A stretch of DNA of 64,000 nucleotides from JAWKOK01 sp963765875 (GTDB taxonomy: Bacteria > Chloroflexota > Anaerolineae > Caldilineales > Caldilineaceae): assembly GCA_963765875.1 (NCBI GenBank), contig CAVXYK010000017.1, positions 186,001 to 250,000 on the forward strand, read 5' to 3'. The notes below the pieces were generated by a model that worked only from the letters and a program-made list of their open reading frames with translations, searched no databases and was not told where the DNA came from. The first letter of the stretch is position 1; each line of letters opens with the position of its first letter. This document shows positions 9,773 to 18,723 of this stretch, one piece after another. A program made the position numbers and the translations under genes.

Positions 9773-12564
9773 ATGGCGCTTCAAGACATTCTATCCGACC
9801 TGCGACGCGACCCCATGTTCATGGCCAATGTGATGGCCTGGCAGACGATGGACGCGCAGGCGGCACGCCTCAGCCCTATGCCGGATCAACTCCATCCAGT
9901 GCTACGCCGGGCATTGCAAAGGCGAGGCATTGACCAACTCTACAGCCACCAGGCAGAGGCCATCGATCTGGCCATGGGCGGCGAAAACGTGGCGGTGGTT
10001 ACCCCAACCGCCAGCGGAAAAACCCTCTGCTACAACCTGCCGATCCTGCAATCGCTCTTCAATGACCCCGACGCCCGCGCCCTCTACCTCTTCCCGACCA
10101 AAGCCCTGGCACAGGATCAACTGGCCGAGTTGAACGCCTGGAAGGCGGAGATCGAAGAGCAGAGATCGAAGAACGAAGACCTGCACGACGCGGCGACTGT
10201 TGGCCAGCCCGATCTTCGATCTTCTTTCTTCGATCTTCCCATCGCGACCTATGACGGCGACACACCCTCCGCTTTGCGCGCAGGCATTCGCCGCAACGCT
10301 CGCATCATCCTTTCCAACCCGGACATGTTGCATGTGGGCGTGATGCCCTACCACCCCAATTGGGCGGAGTATCTAGCCGGACTGCGCTACGTCGTCATCG
10401 ACGAAATGCACGTCTACCGCGGTGTTTTTGGCAGCCACATGGCCAATGTGTTGCGACGGTTGCAGCGCATCTGTGCGCTCTACGGCAGCGCGCCCCAGTT
10501 CATCTGCACCAGCGCCACCATCGCCAACCCCGGCCAACTGGCCCAGAAGCTCATCGAACGGCCGGTGGCCGTGGTTGACGACAACGGCGCCCCCTCCGGC
10601 GATAAGCACATCATCCTCTACAACCCGCCCATCACCGACCACGAGCGCGGCCTGCGTCGCAGCAGCACGCTGGAGACCCAGGATCTGGCCACTCGCTGCA
10701 TCCTCGGCGGCGTGCAGACTATCGTCTTCGGACGCTCACGCCTGGTGACAGAGGTGTTGTTGAGCTATTTGCACGAGAAAGTGGGGGGAGGAAAGAACGA
10801 AGAACAAAGATCGAAGAGCAAAGACCAGTGGGAGATGACGGCTCAGCGAACGCCCGAACCACGGTCGTCCGATCCTCGATCTGCATTCTTCGATTCTCGC
10901 TCTTCGATACGCGGCTATCGCGGCGGCTATCTGCCCAGCGAACGGCGGGCCATCGAAGCGGGCCTGCGCAGCGGCGATGTGCAGGCGGTAGTGGCGACCA
11001 ATGCGCTGGAGTTGGGCATCGACATTGGGCAGCTTCAGGCCGCGGTACTCTGCGGCTATCCGGGCAGCATCGCCAGCACGTGGCAGCAAATGGGCCGGGC
11101 CGGTCGCACGTCCGAGGCCGCGCTGGCCATCCTGGTGGCGACCGGCGGACTGCTGGATCAGTACATCATCCAGAACCCGGGCTTTCTCTTCGAGAACTCG
11201 CCGGAGCACGCTTTCATCAATCCCGACAATCTGATGTTGCTGGTCGACCAGCTACGCTGCGCCGCCTTCGAACTGCCCTTCCAGCCAGGCGAGACCTTCG
11301 GCGCCTGCACCTACACCGACGACGTGCTGCAACTACTGACTGAGCAGGGGGAACTGCACGCGGCAAACGGACGCTACTTCTGGAACGGCGAAGGGTATCC
11401 GGCACGCCAGGTCAGCCTGCGCAGTGCCGGCAGCGACAGCGTCACCATCCAGGCTGAGCGACCCGGCGATCAGTTGGCGGGCCAAACGGTGATCGGCGAA
11501 ATCGATCATGCCAGCGCCACCATGTTGGTTCATGAGGGAGCGATCTACATCCACGAGGGGCATAGCTACGTGGTCAGCAAGCTCGATCTCGAAGAGAATC
11601 TGGCCACCGTCGTGCCCACCCGGGCCGACTACTACACCGAGGTCACATCGGAGACCAAGATCGATGTACTGAGTGAGCAAGAGACGCGGAAAACGCAATA
11701 CGTGACCGTCGCCCACGGCGAACTGCTGGTCAGTTCAAGACCGACGGGCTACCGGCGCATCAAGCGCTTCACCCACGAGACGCTGGGCGTCTTCCCATTG
11801 GAATACGAGCCCGACCAGGTGGAGACCAACGGCTACTGGTTCGGCATCCTGCCCGATGCCCAGATGAAGCTGGCCAGGGCGGGTCAATGGTATGACTCGG
11901 AGAACAACTACGGGTCCAACTGGCAGGAGCAGCGTCGCACGCGTACGTGCCGCGAGATGGCTACTGCTGCGTCCAATGCGGCGCGGCAGAGGCCCCGGAC
12001 CGCGAGCATGATGTGCACCACCTGGTCCCCTTCCGCACTTTCGGCTACGTGGCCGGTCTCAACGAGAACTACAAGGTGGCCAACCGGCTCGACAACCTGA
12101 TCCTGGTCTGTCGCAACTGCCACCGGCGGCTGGAGTCGGCCGTGCGTACGCGCACCGGGCTGGACGGCGTGGCCTATGCCCTGGCCAACCTGGCCCCGCT
12201 CCATCTCATGTGTGACCGCGCCGACCTGGGCGTCAGCGTCGACCGCGGCGCCGCCATCCGCGATAATCAGACAGTCGCGTTTCCCGGCGCACCCAATCCC
12301 CAATCCCCAATCCCCAATCCCAATGCCCCCCTCCCCACGGTCACCATCTACGAACGCATTGCCGCGGGCCTTGGCTTCAGCGCCCGCCTCTACGAGATCC
12401 ACGAAGAGCTGGTGGACGCCGCCCGCTCCCTGATCGTCGGTTGCAGTTGTCAGCGGGGTTGTCCGGCCTGCGTCGGCCCCGTGCTCGACAACGAGTCGAC
12501 CCAGTTGGAGACAAAGCAGTTGGCGTTGGCGTTGTTGAGGGTGATGGGAGAGGATGCTGCGTGA
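9773..12564 (+). CDS. MrfA/YprA-like DEXH helicase with HNH-like segment and DUF1998, frameshift near 11940
   Basis: A superfamily 2 helicase of about 930 residues, related to MrfA/YprA and Hrq1, a family tied to DNA repair. From ATG 9773 the motifs are TPTASGKT (77-84), DEMH (210-213, in the DELHxYRGVFGSH context), TSATIANP, LELGIDIG and QMGRAGR (439-445). After the frame break comes an HNH-like segment, CCVQCGAAEAPD...HDVHHLVPF...NLILVCRNCHRR, then the family's C-terminal four-cysteine zinc motif CSCQRGCPACVG. The HNH therefore lies inside the DUF1998 region. Two in-frame palindromic insertions and a 7-base tandem repeat interrupt less conserved loops (separate entries). The longer frame from 9611 starts inside repeat DNA, so ATG 9773 is preferred. 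Confidence 0.88.
10149..10236. repeat. In-frame palindromic insertion 1 in helicase gene
   Basis: The arms AGATCGAAGAGCAGAGATC... (10149-10178) and GATCTTCGATCTTCTTTC... (10211-10236) are imperfect reverse complements around a 32-base centre. Translated, the insert reads EIEEQRSKNED...PDLRSSFFDL and separates the conserved helicase segments LAELNAW and IATYDGDTP, so it sits in a loop without breaking the frame. Confidence 0.75.
10786..10915. repeat. In-frame palindromic insertion 2 in helicase gene
   Basis: A second copy of the same kind: the left arm has GAACGAAGAACAAAGATCGA (from about 10795) and the right arm has CTTCGATTCTCGCTCTTCGA (from about 10887). It encodes KNEEQRSKSKD...PRSAFFDSRSSI and lies just before the conserved GYRGGYLPSERR motif. 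Same residue flavour (Lys/Glu/Arg arm, then RSxFFD) as insertion 1, 550 bases away. Confidence 0.75.
12291..12330. repeat. AATCCCC heptamer tandem repeat inside helicase gene
   Basis: About four units of AATCCCC translate to PNPQSPIPNPNAP between GAAIRDNQ and TVTIYERIA of the DUF1998 region. Because 7 is not a multiple of 3, the repeat is read in successive frames. A related G-rich tract (GATTGGGGATAGGGGA) occurs near 18637-18652. Confidence 0.65.
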
Positions 12565-12565
12565 G

Positions 12566-12757
12566 GGTACCTGCTGCGTGCTGCTTGCTGCGTGATATTG
12601 TGTAGGAGATGGGGCTTGTATGATTGGTGGCGGTGGGGAGGGGCGGCGGCTACATCATGCGCAATGCGTACGGTTGATTGGAATGACCCGGTAGCCATGG
12701 CACTGAGCGATTCTCGACCCAAGCCTTACGCAGCAAGCAGCACGTAGCACTCCTTCC
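12566..12757. repeat. Inverted repeat of the GCTGCGTGCTGCTTGCTGCGT family
   Basis: GCTGCGTGCTGCTTGCTGCG (about 12576-12595) is mirrored, with one mismatch, by CGCAGCAAGCAGCACGTAGC (about 12729-12748), enclosing about 130 bases without a gene. It lies between the convergent helicase and TPR genes. Further copies or half copies occur at 14938-14954, 15742-15768 and 16080-16100. Confidence 0.7.
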
Positions 12758-12761
12758 CAGA

Positions 12762-14730
12762 TCACTTACGCCCGAATCGTCGCAAACCCGAAAACACCTT
12801 ATCCAGCTTCGCCCGTCGGGATAGTCGGCGTTTCATATCCACAACAACCTCTGAATCCGGATCGGCTTGCTGCGCTCTGTCCAGGTGATCTTGGGCATCA
12901 TCAAGGCGGTCTTCCTGGATGGCAATGTCCGCCAACAGGCACTGGTAGTTGGCAGCATCCTGTGCATCAATCGCATGAAGTTGGGCGAGCGGATCCAGTG
13001 TCGTACGCGCCGCATCCAGATCATCGGCTTCAATTTGCAGGGCGGCCAGGTTCAGACGTGCCATGGGGTAATTGGGATCGATTTCAAGAGCCTGGGCAAA
13101 CATCTTGATGCCCTCTTCAGCATCGCCCTGCTGGGCATAGATAAAGCCGAGGTTGTTGCAGGCGTCTCATGCATTGGGCTCCAGTTCGAGCGCCCGCCGA
13201 AACGCAACAATTGCCTCGTCGGTATCGCCGATGCGTTGAGCGATCAAGCCCTTGTATATCAGATCTGCGACCTCATCCGAGTAGGGTTCCGGCTCCGGAA
13301 GAACGACGGCCTGAGTACGTAGATCCACGTCTATCCACTCGTTATTGAGCCAAAAGCGAAAAAGCTCATCCTCTTGGGCGCCGTCGCTCGCGGCCAAGGC
13401 CAGAAGCGCGCGCATGCGCATTTGCGGCGGCCCGACCTGGCCGAGGCCGAAGCGACGCAAAGCGGCATGGGCGTTTGGTGTCGCCATCCATGCCAGGAGT
13501 TCAATACCCAAATTCAGGCTCGCCTTCATCCCAGATCAGCTTTTCGCCCAAGAGCAGCAACTGTGGATAACGCTCGACCAGCCGATCGATCTGTTTGCGC
13601 TCCTTGCGGCTGGGCGGACCTGTCAAAGATGTCATGAGCTTTTCCAGCTCTTCGAAGGCCGAGCCGGGCAATAGCTCTCTGGATTCAATATAGGAGAAGC
13701 GCTGGGAATAGCCGAGACTGTTGCGATTTGCTTCCAGAGCGGCAACGATCCTCGAGTGATAGTCTCCCTCGTCAAGCGACAATCCCTTCAGACGACCGAT
13801 CGCTTGACCACGATTGCCCAGATTGGCTTCAGCCACGGCAAGATGCAACTGGCAGTAGAGCCAGACTTCTTCGTCCATTAGTTCTTCATCAAAGTCAGAC
13901 TGCATCAACGCATGCACGGCCACATCATCTTCCATCAGCGTAGCAACGCGTACCTTTTGTGCCAACAACGTCTGTTCGGGATCAGGCAGAACCTGAAGTC
14001 GCGACCAGAATTCTTCTGCCTCTTCACGACGCCCACTGTTGACCGAAAAATGAATCGCGTTGATCAGAGCGCCGGGATCATCCGGATCGATGGCCAAGGA
14101 TTTCTGCGTTGTCTCCCACGCTTGCTTCGGCTGTCCTGCCTGGAGATAGGCCAGCGCAAGAGAGTTGTGGGCCAATGTCGATTTTGACAGAATACGGACA
14201 GCCGTGCGCCCAGCCTTGGTGGCGGCAGGGAACCGTTCCATGATCATGCAGTACTTAAATTGCTCCAGCGCGCGCAATCCCTCTGCCGCACGCTGGACCG
14301 GCAACTGAAACTCCTCGGCCTGCTCACGAAGGTCAGCGCGCAGATCGTGCAGAGTCTCAAGGAGATCGTCAGGCAACATTTCATGCGCACGCTGCGCTTC
14401 GGTCAAAACCATGGCGGCGTTGGCGAACATGTCGGCGTTCATGTAGGCGACGCCTAGCGGAACCTTCAGCTCAGGATCCTTACGCGACCGGGCTGCCCGT
14501 TCGAGCATCGACACGGCTTCATAGATCTCGCCAATCTGCAGGTAGGCGAGACCCAAAATCAACGACAGATCTGCCGACGAACCGAAACGTTCCTGCAGCG
14601 GTTCCAACAGATCGATAGCCGCTTCCACTTGGCCGTCATCGAACAACTGCTCGGCCTGATCCAAGGCAGCATTCAACTCTTTGCGAGCACTCATGTTGAT
14701 CTGTTTTGGACGTCGGTGTTTGCGGCTCAT
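12762..14730 (-). CDS. TPR-repeat protein, one frameshift and one in-frame TGA
   Basis: A cytoplasmic protein of about 655 residues built from tetratricopeptide repeats, for example AIDLLEPLQERFGSSADLSL, KQAWETTQKSLAIDPDDPGA, EAIVAFRRALELEPNA and GIKMFAQALEIDPNYPMARL. No catalytic motif is seen; TPR arrays bind partner proteins. ATG 14730 follows AGGAGACGAAG. The frame breaks near 13507, where removing one G of GGG joins EGEPEFG to IELLAWMATPNAH. At 13167-13169 a TGA interrupts PNA|DACNNLGFIYAQQGD with both sides in the same frame, so it is a true stop or a base error. No signal peptide or membrane segment. It is convergent with the helicase. Confidence 0.82.
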
Positions 14731-14777
14731 CTTCGTCTCCTGATGACATTAAGTAGAAGTCTGCAAGTCGTTACAAG

Positions 14778-14863
14778 AAAGTGCCGGGGACTTCCCGATG
14801 CTGAAACCTCCAGAACAGGCTCAACTCACTCGCTTTGTTGCCTAGGTCCCCAGCACTTTTTCG
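14778..14863. repeat. Inverted repeat of the AAAGTGCCGGGGACTT family
   Basis: AAAGTGCCGGGGACTT (14778-14793) pairs imperfectly with GGTCCCCAGCACTTTTTC (14845-14862). A second inverted pair of the same sequence lies at 23432-23515, and a short palindrome AAGTGCCGGCACTT occurs at 63639-63652. The rest of the 14731-14960 gap holds nothing recognisable. Confidence 0.6.
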
Positions 14864-14960
14864 CATGACCAGCAGATACCTACTTAGAAGGTCGACATAT
14901 GGACATGCTGAAGATTCCATTTCGATTCAAGAACCTCACGCAGCAAGCAACAGCCCCTCA

Positions 14961-15645
14961 TCAATAGGGCGGCAGCGCCGGGCCGTCATAGCCACACATA
15001 CCGGTGCGCGGCGAGTTGAAGAGTTCCATAGGCTCGCCATATTCCTCGTGGGGATGGTCCTCGGCATGGATAGCGCAAAGCAAGCCGCTTTCGTCTTCCT
15101 CGTAGACACACTCCATGCAGAGAAATTCGGCCGGTTTGCCACAAAGCTGGCAGGCGGCAGCCGGCGCAAGATTGCGTGCCATGAGAACGATGGGGTGTTT
15201 GGTCAGTGGTTTGCCGGTGCGTATGCTGGCCAGACTTATCTGGGTCACTGACTCGGTGCCGAAGTCATAGATGTGGGTCAGCGGCTCACCATCGCCTGAT
15301 GTGAAAGACCTGTGCGACCTTTCGCGACATGCCGATCTTCTGCCCGCCCCATCCGCCGAACGAAAATTCGCTCAGATGGCCACAACATTCCAGCCAGATA
15401 GCGCGCAGGTAGCGGTCCAGATCCTTGAGCGAGGCGCTGCCGCGCATCTCCAGATGCAACCAGAAATCAGGACCGTAGCCATCCTGGACCTTGAGATGGA
15501 ACAGTGTCTCCGGCTTGCCGTTACCGGCGTCTGCCTTGGCGTTGGCTTCCGCCCGCGCCGGGCAACTGCTGAGGTGGCGCGTCAGCGCGCCCTTGCTGCT
15601 CTCCTTGCCGCAGAACGAACAGGTTCCGCGTGATTGTTTTGCCAT
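14961..15645 (-). CDS. Zinc-finger protein with pRiA4b ORF-3/IS1096-passenger-like domain, one frameshift
   Basis: A protein of about 228 residues. It opens with a C2HC finger, CSFCGKESSKGALTRHLSSC, followed by the segment FWLHLEMRGSASLKDLDRYL, which resembles pRiA4b ORF-3 / IS1096 passenger TnpR-like proteins; despite that name no transposase is present. A second zinc-type cluster, CQLCGKPAEFLCMEC...CAIH, lies near the C-terminus. The start is ATG 15645 because GAGGAG lies 5 bases upstream; the frame is open further, to 15681. Near 15287 the frame breaks: removing one base joins KVAQVFH to SGDGEPLTHIYDFGTES. Function unknown; nucleic-acid binding is plausible. It could be a remnant of mobile-element cargo, but no terminal repeats or transposase flank it. 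Confidence 0.72.
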
Positions 15646-16122
15646 GGTTCTCCTCGCTTGCCGAAGGTTGAAATCAGACAATCATTGTGAATGATGCAAC
15701 AGCCATAGTATACCCAAATTTGATGGCCTGTGCATCCTTAGTTTGCTGCGTGCTGCTTGCTGCGTGGGATTTTGGCGGAGCGGTTTTCGTCCAGGGGTGC
15801 GAGCCAGACGAAGGAGCATACCGTTGGTTTGATCTGCGCCAGGGTCATGTGGTTGTGCGAATATTGCTTGTGCTCTCATGTCGGATCTGCTACCCTATTT
15901 GTGATCGATGACGTGAGCGGCCTCGACGTCTTCAGATGCCAAGCTTCCCGAGACTTACGCCAGGGCACAATCTGCCGACTTCAAGAACCTAGACAGGCGA
16001 CGACGCCACCATGCAACAACTGAATGCCCCCGATATTGCACACCTGTGAGGGATTGAAATACCGCACCATACATTCCTTGCGCAGCAAGTAGAAAGCAGC
16101 AGAAATCCACGAGTCCACCTCT
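15646..16122. other. Gene-poor spacer with GCAGCAAGCAGCA repeats
   Basis: No convincing coding sequence. It holds one copy of the GCTGCGTGCTGCTTGCTGCG repeat (15742-15768) and a degenerate inverted copy (16080-16100) that together bracket most of the spacer. One GTGAGGGATTGAAAT resembles a CRISPR repeat end but is single. The spacer must contain the promoters for the divergent zinc-finger gene and methyltransferase. Confidence 0.5.
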
Positions 16123-16885
16123 ATGACAAACAACCAATCCATCTTTGACACCCTGGTCGCCGAAGCGCTGGCCCAGAGACTTCTCCGGTTGGGACTTCTC
16201 GTGGACCGCCGGTCGCTGGCAAGAGGAAGTGCCGCCCTGGAACTACACGACGATTGTCCGGCAGGCGCTCCCGGATGCGAAATCTCTGCTGGACCTGGAC
16301 ACGGGCGGCGGCGAGATCCTGGCGTCATTGGCCCCGTTGCCGAAAAAGACGGTTGCCACCGAACGCTACACGCCCAACATCGCCGTGGCCAAAGCCCGGC
16401 TGGAGCCGCTCGGCGTGCAGGTGGTGACGCCGGATGCCGGCGGGATGCTCCCCTCCGATAATGATAGTTTCGATCTGGTCATCAATCGCCACGGTGATTT
16501 CCAGACGCCTGAGCTTTGGCGGATCCTGCGGCCAGGCGGACGCTTCATCACCCAGCAAGTGGGTGGCCGGAACTGCATGGAGATCAACCAGGCGCTTGGA
16601 GATAAGCGCAAAACCGATTTCAAAGATTGGACGCTTGCCCGGTCGTTGGATAGACTGGAGCAGGTCGGCTTTGCGATCGAACACGCCGAAGAAGCATTTC
16701 CCGAAAGCCGCTTCCTCGATATCGGCGCGGTCGTCTTCTATCTGAAGATCATTCAGTGGCAGATCAGTGACTTCTCGGTCGAACGCTATCACGATGCGCT
16801 GCTGGCCCTGCATCAGCGCATCGAACGAGAGGGATCATTCGTCGCCAGAGACCATCGTTTCTTGATCAAGGCCAGGAAGGTTTGA
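16123..16885 (+). CDS. Class I SAM-dependent methyltransferase, one frameshift
   Basis: A small-molecule-type methyltransferase of about 253 residues. SAM-binding motif I reads LLDLDTGGGEIL, motif II TVATERYTPN, then SFDLVINRHGDF and the post-motif LWRILRPGGRFITQQVGG. The N-terminus MTNNQSIFDTLVAEALAQ and the body DFSGWDFSWTAGRW lie in different frames; removing one base near 16180 joins them. The C-terminal FVARDHRFLIKARKV is typical of the group. Substrate unknown. It stands alone, with repeat-rich DNA on both sides. Confidence 0.85.
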
Positions 16886-17315
16886 CAGACAATAGGAAGT
16901 CCCGATTTTTTGTCACAGATAGACACAGATGGCTTCGGATGATCACAGATACGATGATGGTTGCATCGGTATGCCCTGAAGCAACTCAAGGGCGTTCTGC
17001 AGTTCATGATTTGGTGAAAATCGAGACTCTTCGCTGACCATTTGCCAGAGTGGCATGCTCGAAAATACCTGCTCAGAATGACAATTCGTGAACTACTGAC
17101 GACTCTACTGCAAAGAGCCTTTTTTTGACACGAATGGCCACGAATTATCACGAATATCGTCGTCGCCTCAGAGAGAAAATTCGTGATAATTTGTGTAAAT
17201 TCGTGTCTGGATCCTTTTTTGCAGTAGAGTCACTGACATCTGTGAATATCGATTGTTTATCTGTGGCTATCTGTGACAAATCACTTACCAACCCACTACG
17301 AAAGGATCCACCACC
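16886..17315. other. Repeat-rich spacer upstream of the fucosidase
   Basis: No gene. An outer inverted pair (TGTCACAGATAGACACAGAT near 16910 and ATCTGTGGCTATCTGTGACA near 17260) encloses the 17099-17236 hairpin element. It looks like nested insertion of small palindromic elements. The fucosidase ribosome site (AAAGGA) lies near 17301. Confidence 0.6.
17099..17236. repeat. TTCGTG hairpin element, copy 1
   Basis: GACTCTACTGCAAA at the left end is the exact complement of TTTGCAGTAGAGTC at the right end. Inside are nested arms GACACGAATGGCCACGAA... and ...AATTTGTGTAAATTCGTGTC. The element is about 138 bases, has no ORF and could form a long hairpin. Copy 2 is at about 21712-21853, and its right end alone recurs near 21171-21188. 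Confidence 0.75.
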
Positions 17316-18629
17316 ATGCCGGCACAATCAACGGCAGAAACACCCGGTCTCGCCAACGTCGTCCAGGATGCATCGATCAACTCGGGGAACGACCCGGCAC
17401 GCGCCGAGTGGTTCAAGGACCAGGCGCTGGGCCTCTTCATCCACTGGAGCATGGATGCCCAGCTCGGCTGCGTGATCAGCCACTCGATGGTCGGCGCGTC
17501 CGACGACTATCTGAACCGCTTCATCAATGAGCTGCCGCGCACATTCAACCCGACACGCTTCGACGCCGACGAATGGGCACGCCAGGCCAAAGTGGCGGGC
17601 ATGAAGTACGTGGTCTTCACGACCAAACATCACAGCGGTTTCTGCATGTTCGAGACTGAGACCACCGACTTCAACATCATGAACACGCCCTATGGCAAGG
17701 ACATCGTACGTGAAATCGTCGACGCTTTCCGCAAGTGGGGCATCGCCATCGGCTTCTACTTCTCGCCCGATGACTTCTGGCTACTGCACAAGCAGGGCAC
17801 GACCATCAGCCGGGCGCGGCCGGAGGTCAACCCGCTCAACAATCCTGAGCTGATGGCCCACAACAAGGCCCAGGTGACCGAACTGCTCACCAACTACGGC
17901 TTCATCGACATGATGTTCTACGATGGGGAGGCCGAGGGACTCAAGCAATTGACGTGGGAGCTCTCTCCGCAGACGCTTGGTCACCCGGGGCGACATGGCC
18001 ACGCCGGAACAGCACATCCCCGATAGTCCGCTGCCCGGTCCCTGGGAGGCCAACTTCACGCTGGGCACCCAGTGGGCCTACAAGCCGACCCACGAGACCT
18101 ACAAGTCGGGCACCAAGTTGATTGAGATGCTGATCGAGACGCGGGCCAAGGGCGGCAACCTGCTGCTCAATGTCGGCCCCAAGGCCGATGGCGAGCTGCC
18201 CATCCAGCAGACCGATCGCATGCAGGAACTGGCGCTCTGGCTCTTCACCAACCACGAGGCCGTCTACGACATCCGTCCGCTGCCGGTCATCCGTGAGACG
18301 CTGACATTGGACCACGATGTCTGGTATACCCGGGCCAAGGAGGGTGACACCTACTATGCCATCGTCACCGGCAAAGCCCTGGCCCAAGGGCGAGCGCAAG
18401 GTGATCACCCTGACCCACGTGCGCGCAACGCCGGAGTAGCGAGGTCGAGATCCTGGGCCAGTCCGGTGAGGTGCTCGAATACCGGCCGACAGTCAATCCC
18501 AAGGCAAGTTGGAGCCAAGACGAGTCGGGCCTCCACCTCTCGGTCATGCGCGCCCAGCGACTTCACAACGACAACAAATGGCCGAATCCGGTGGTGATTC
18601 GGGTGACGAATGCGGTTTGGGAGGGGTGA
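17316..18629 (+). CDS. GH29 alpha-L-fucosidase, three frameshifts
   Basis: A retaining exo-fucosidase of about 435 residues that removes alpha-L-fucose from glycans. Family marks are ALGLFIHWSMDAQLG near the start, KYVVFTTKHHSGFCMFE, the putative nucleophile Asp in IDMMFYDGE, then VTRGDMATPEQ, PWEANFTLGTQWAYKP and GGNLLLNVGPKADGE. The frame breaks near 17980, 18387 and 18436; each is repaired by removing one base from a TT, GGG or GG run. The repaired tail reads EVEILGQSGEVLEYRP...WPNPVVIRVTNAVWEG with TGA at 18627-18629. ATG 17316 is preceded by AAAGGA. No signal peptide is seen, so it probably acts on imported fucosyl oligosaccharides. Confidence 0.88.
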
Positions 18630-18630
18630 G

Positions 18631-18721
18631 GGGGTGATTGGGGATAGGGGACTGGGAATTGGGCAAGCGACAGATCTTCGCTCCCTTGCCTAGTCACCTA
18701 TCACCTGTCCCCGATCCCCTC
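18631..18721. repeat. G-rich inverted repeat between fucosidase and Vps62-like gene
   Basis: GGGGTGATTGGGGATAGGGG (near 18630-18650) is complemented imperfectly by CCTATCACCTGTCCCCGATCCCCTCCC (near 18697-18723). It lies between convergent genes and could act as a terminator-like structure. It is similar in composition to the AATCCCC repeat at 12291. Confidence 0.6.
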
Positions 18722-18723
18722 CC

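Noticed and set aside
13167..13169. TGA read as an amino acid (alternative code or selenocysteine)
   Set aside because: Many genes here end in TGA, no SECIS-like hairpin was seen, and a base error is simpler.
14961..15645. Transposon-derived gene (IS1096 passenger-like)
   Set aside because: The match is only to the protein family; no transposase or terminal repeats flank it, so no mobile element is called.
16030..16065. GTGAGGGATTGAAAT resembling the end of a CRISPR repeat
   Set aside because: Only one copy; no second repeat at a regular distance and no cas gene in the window.
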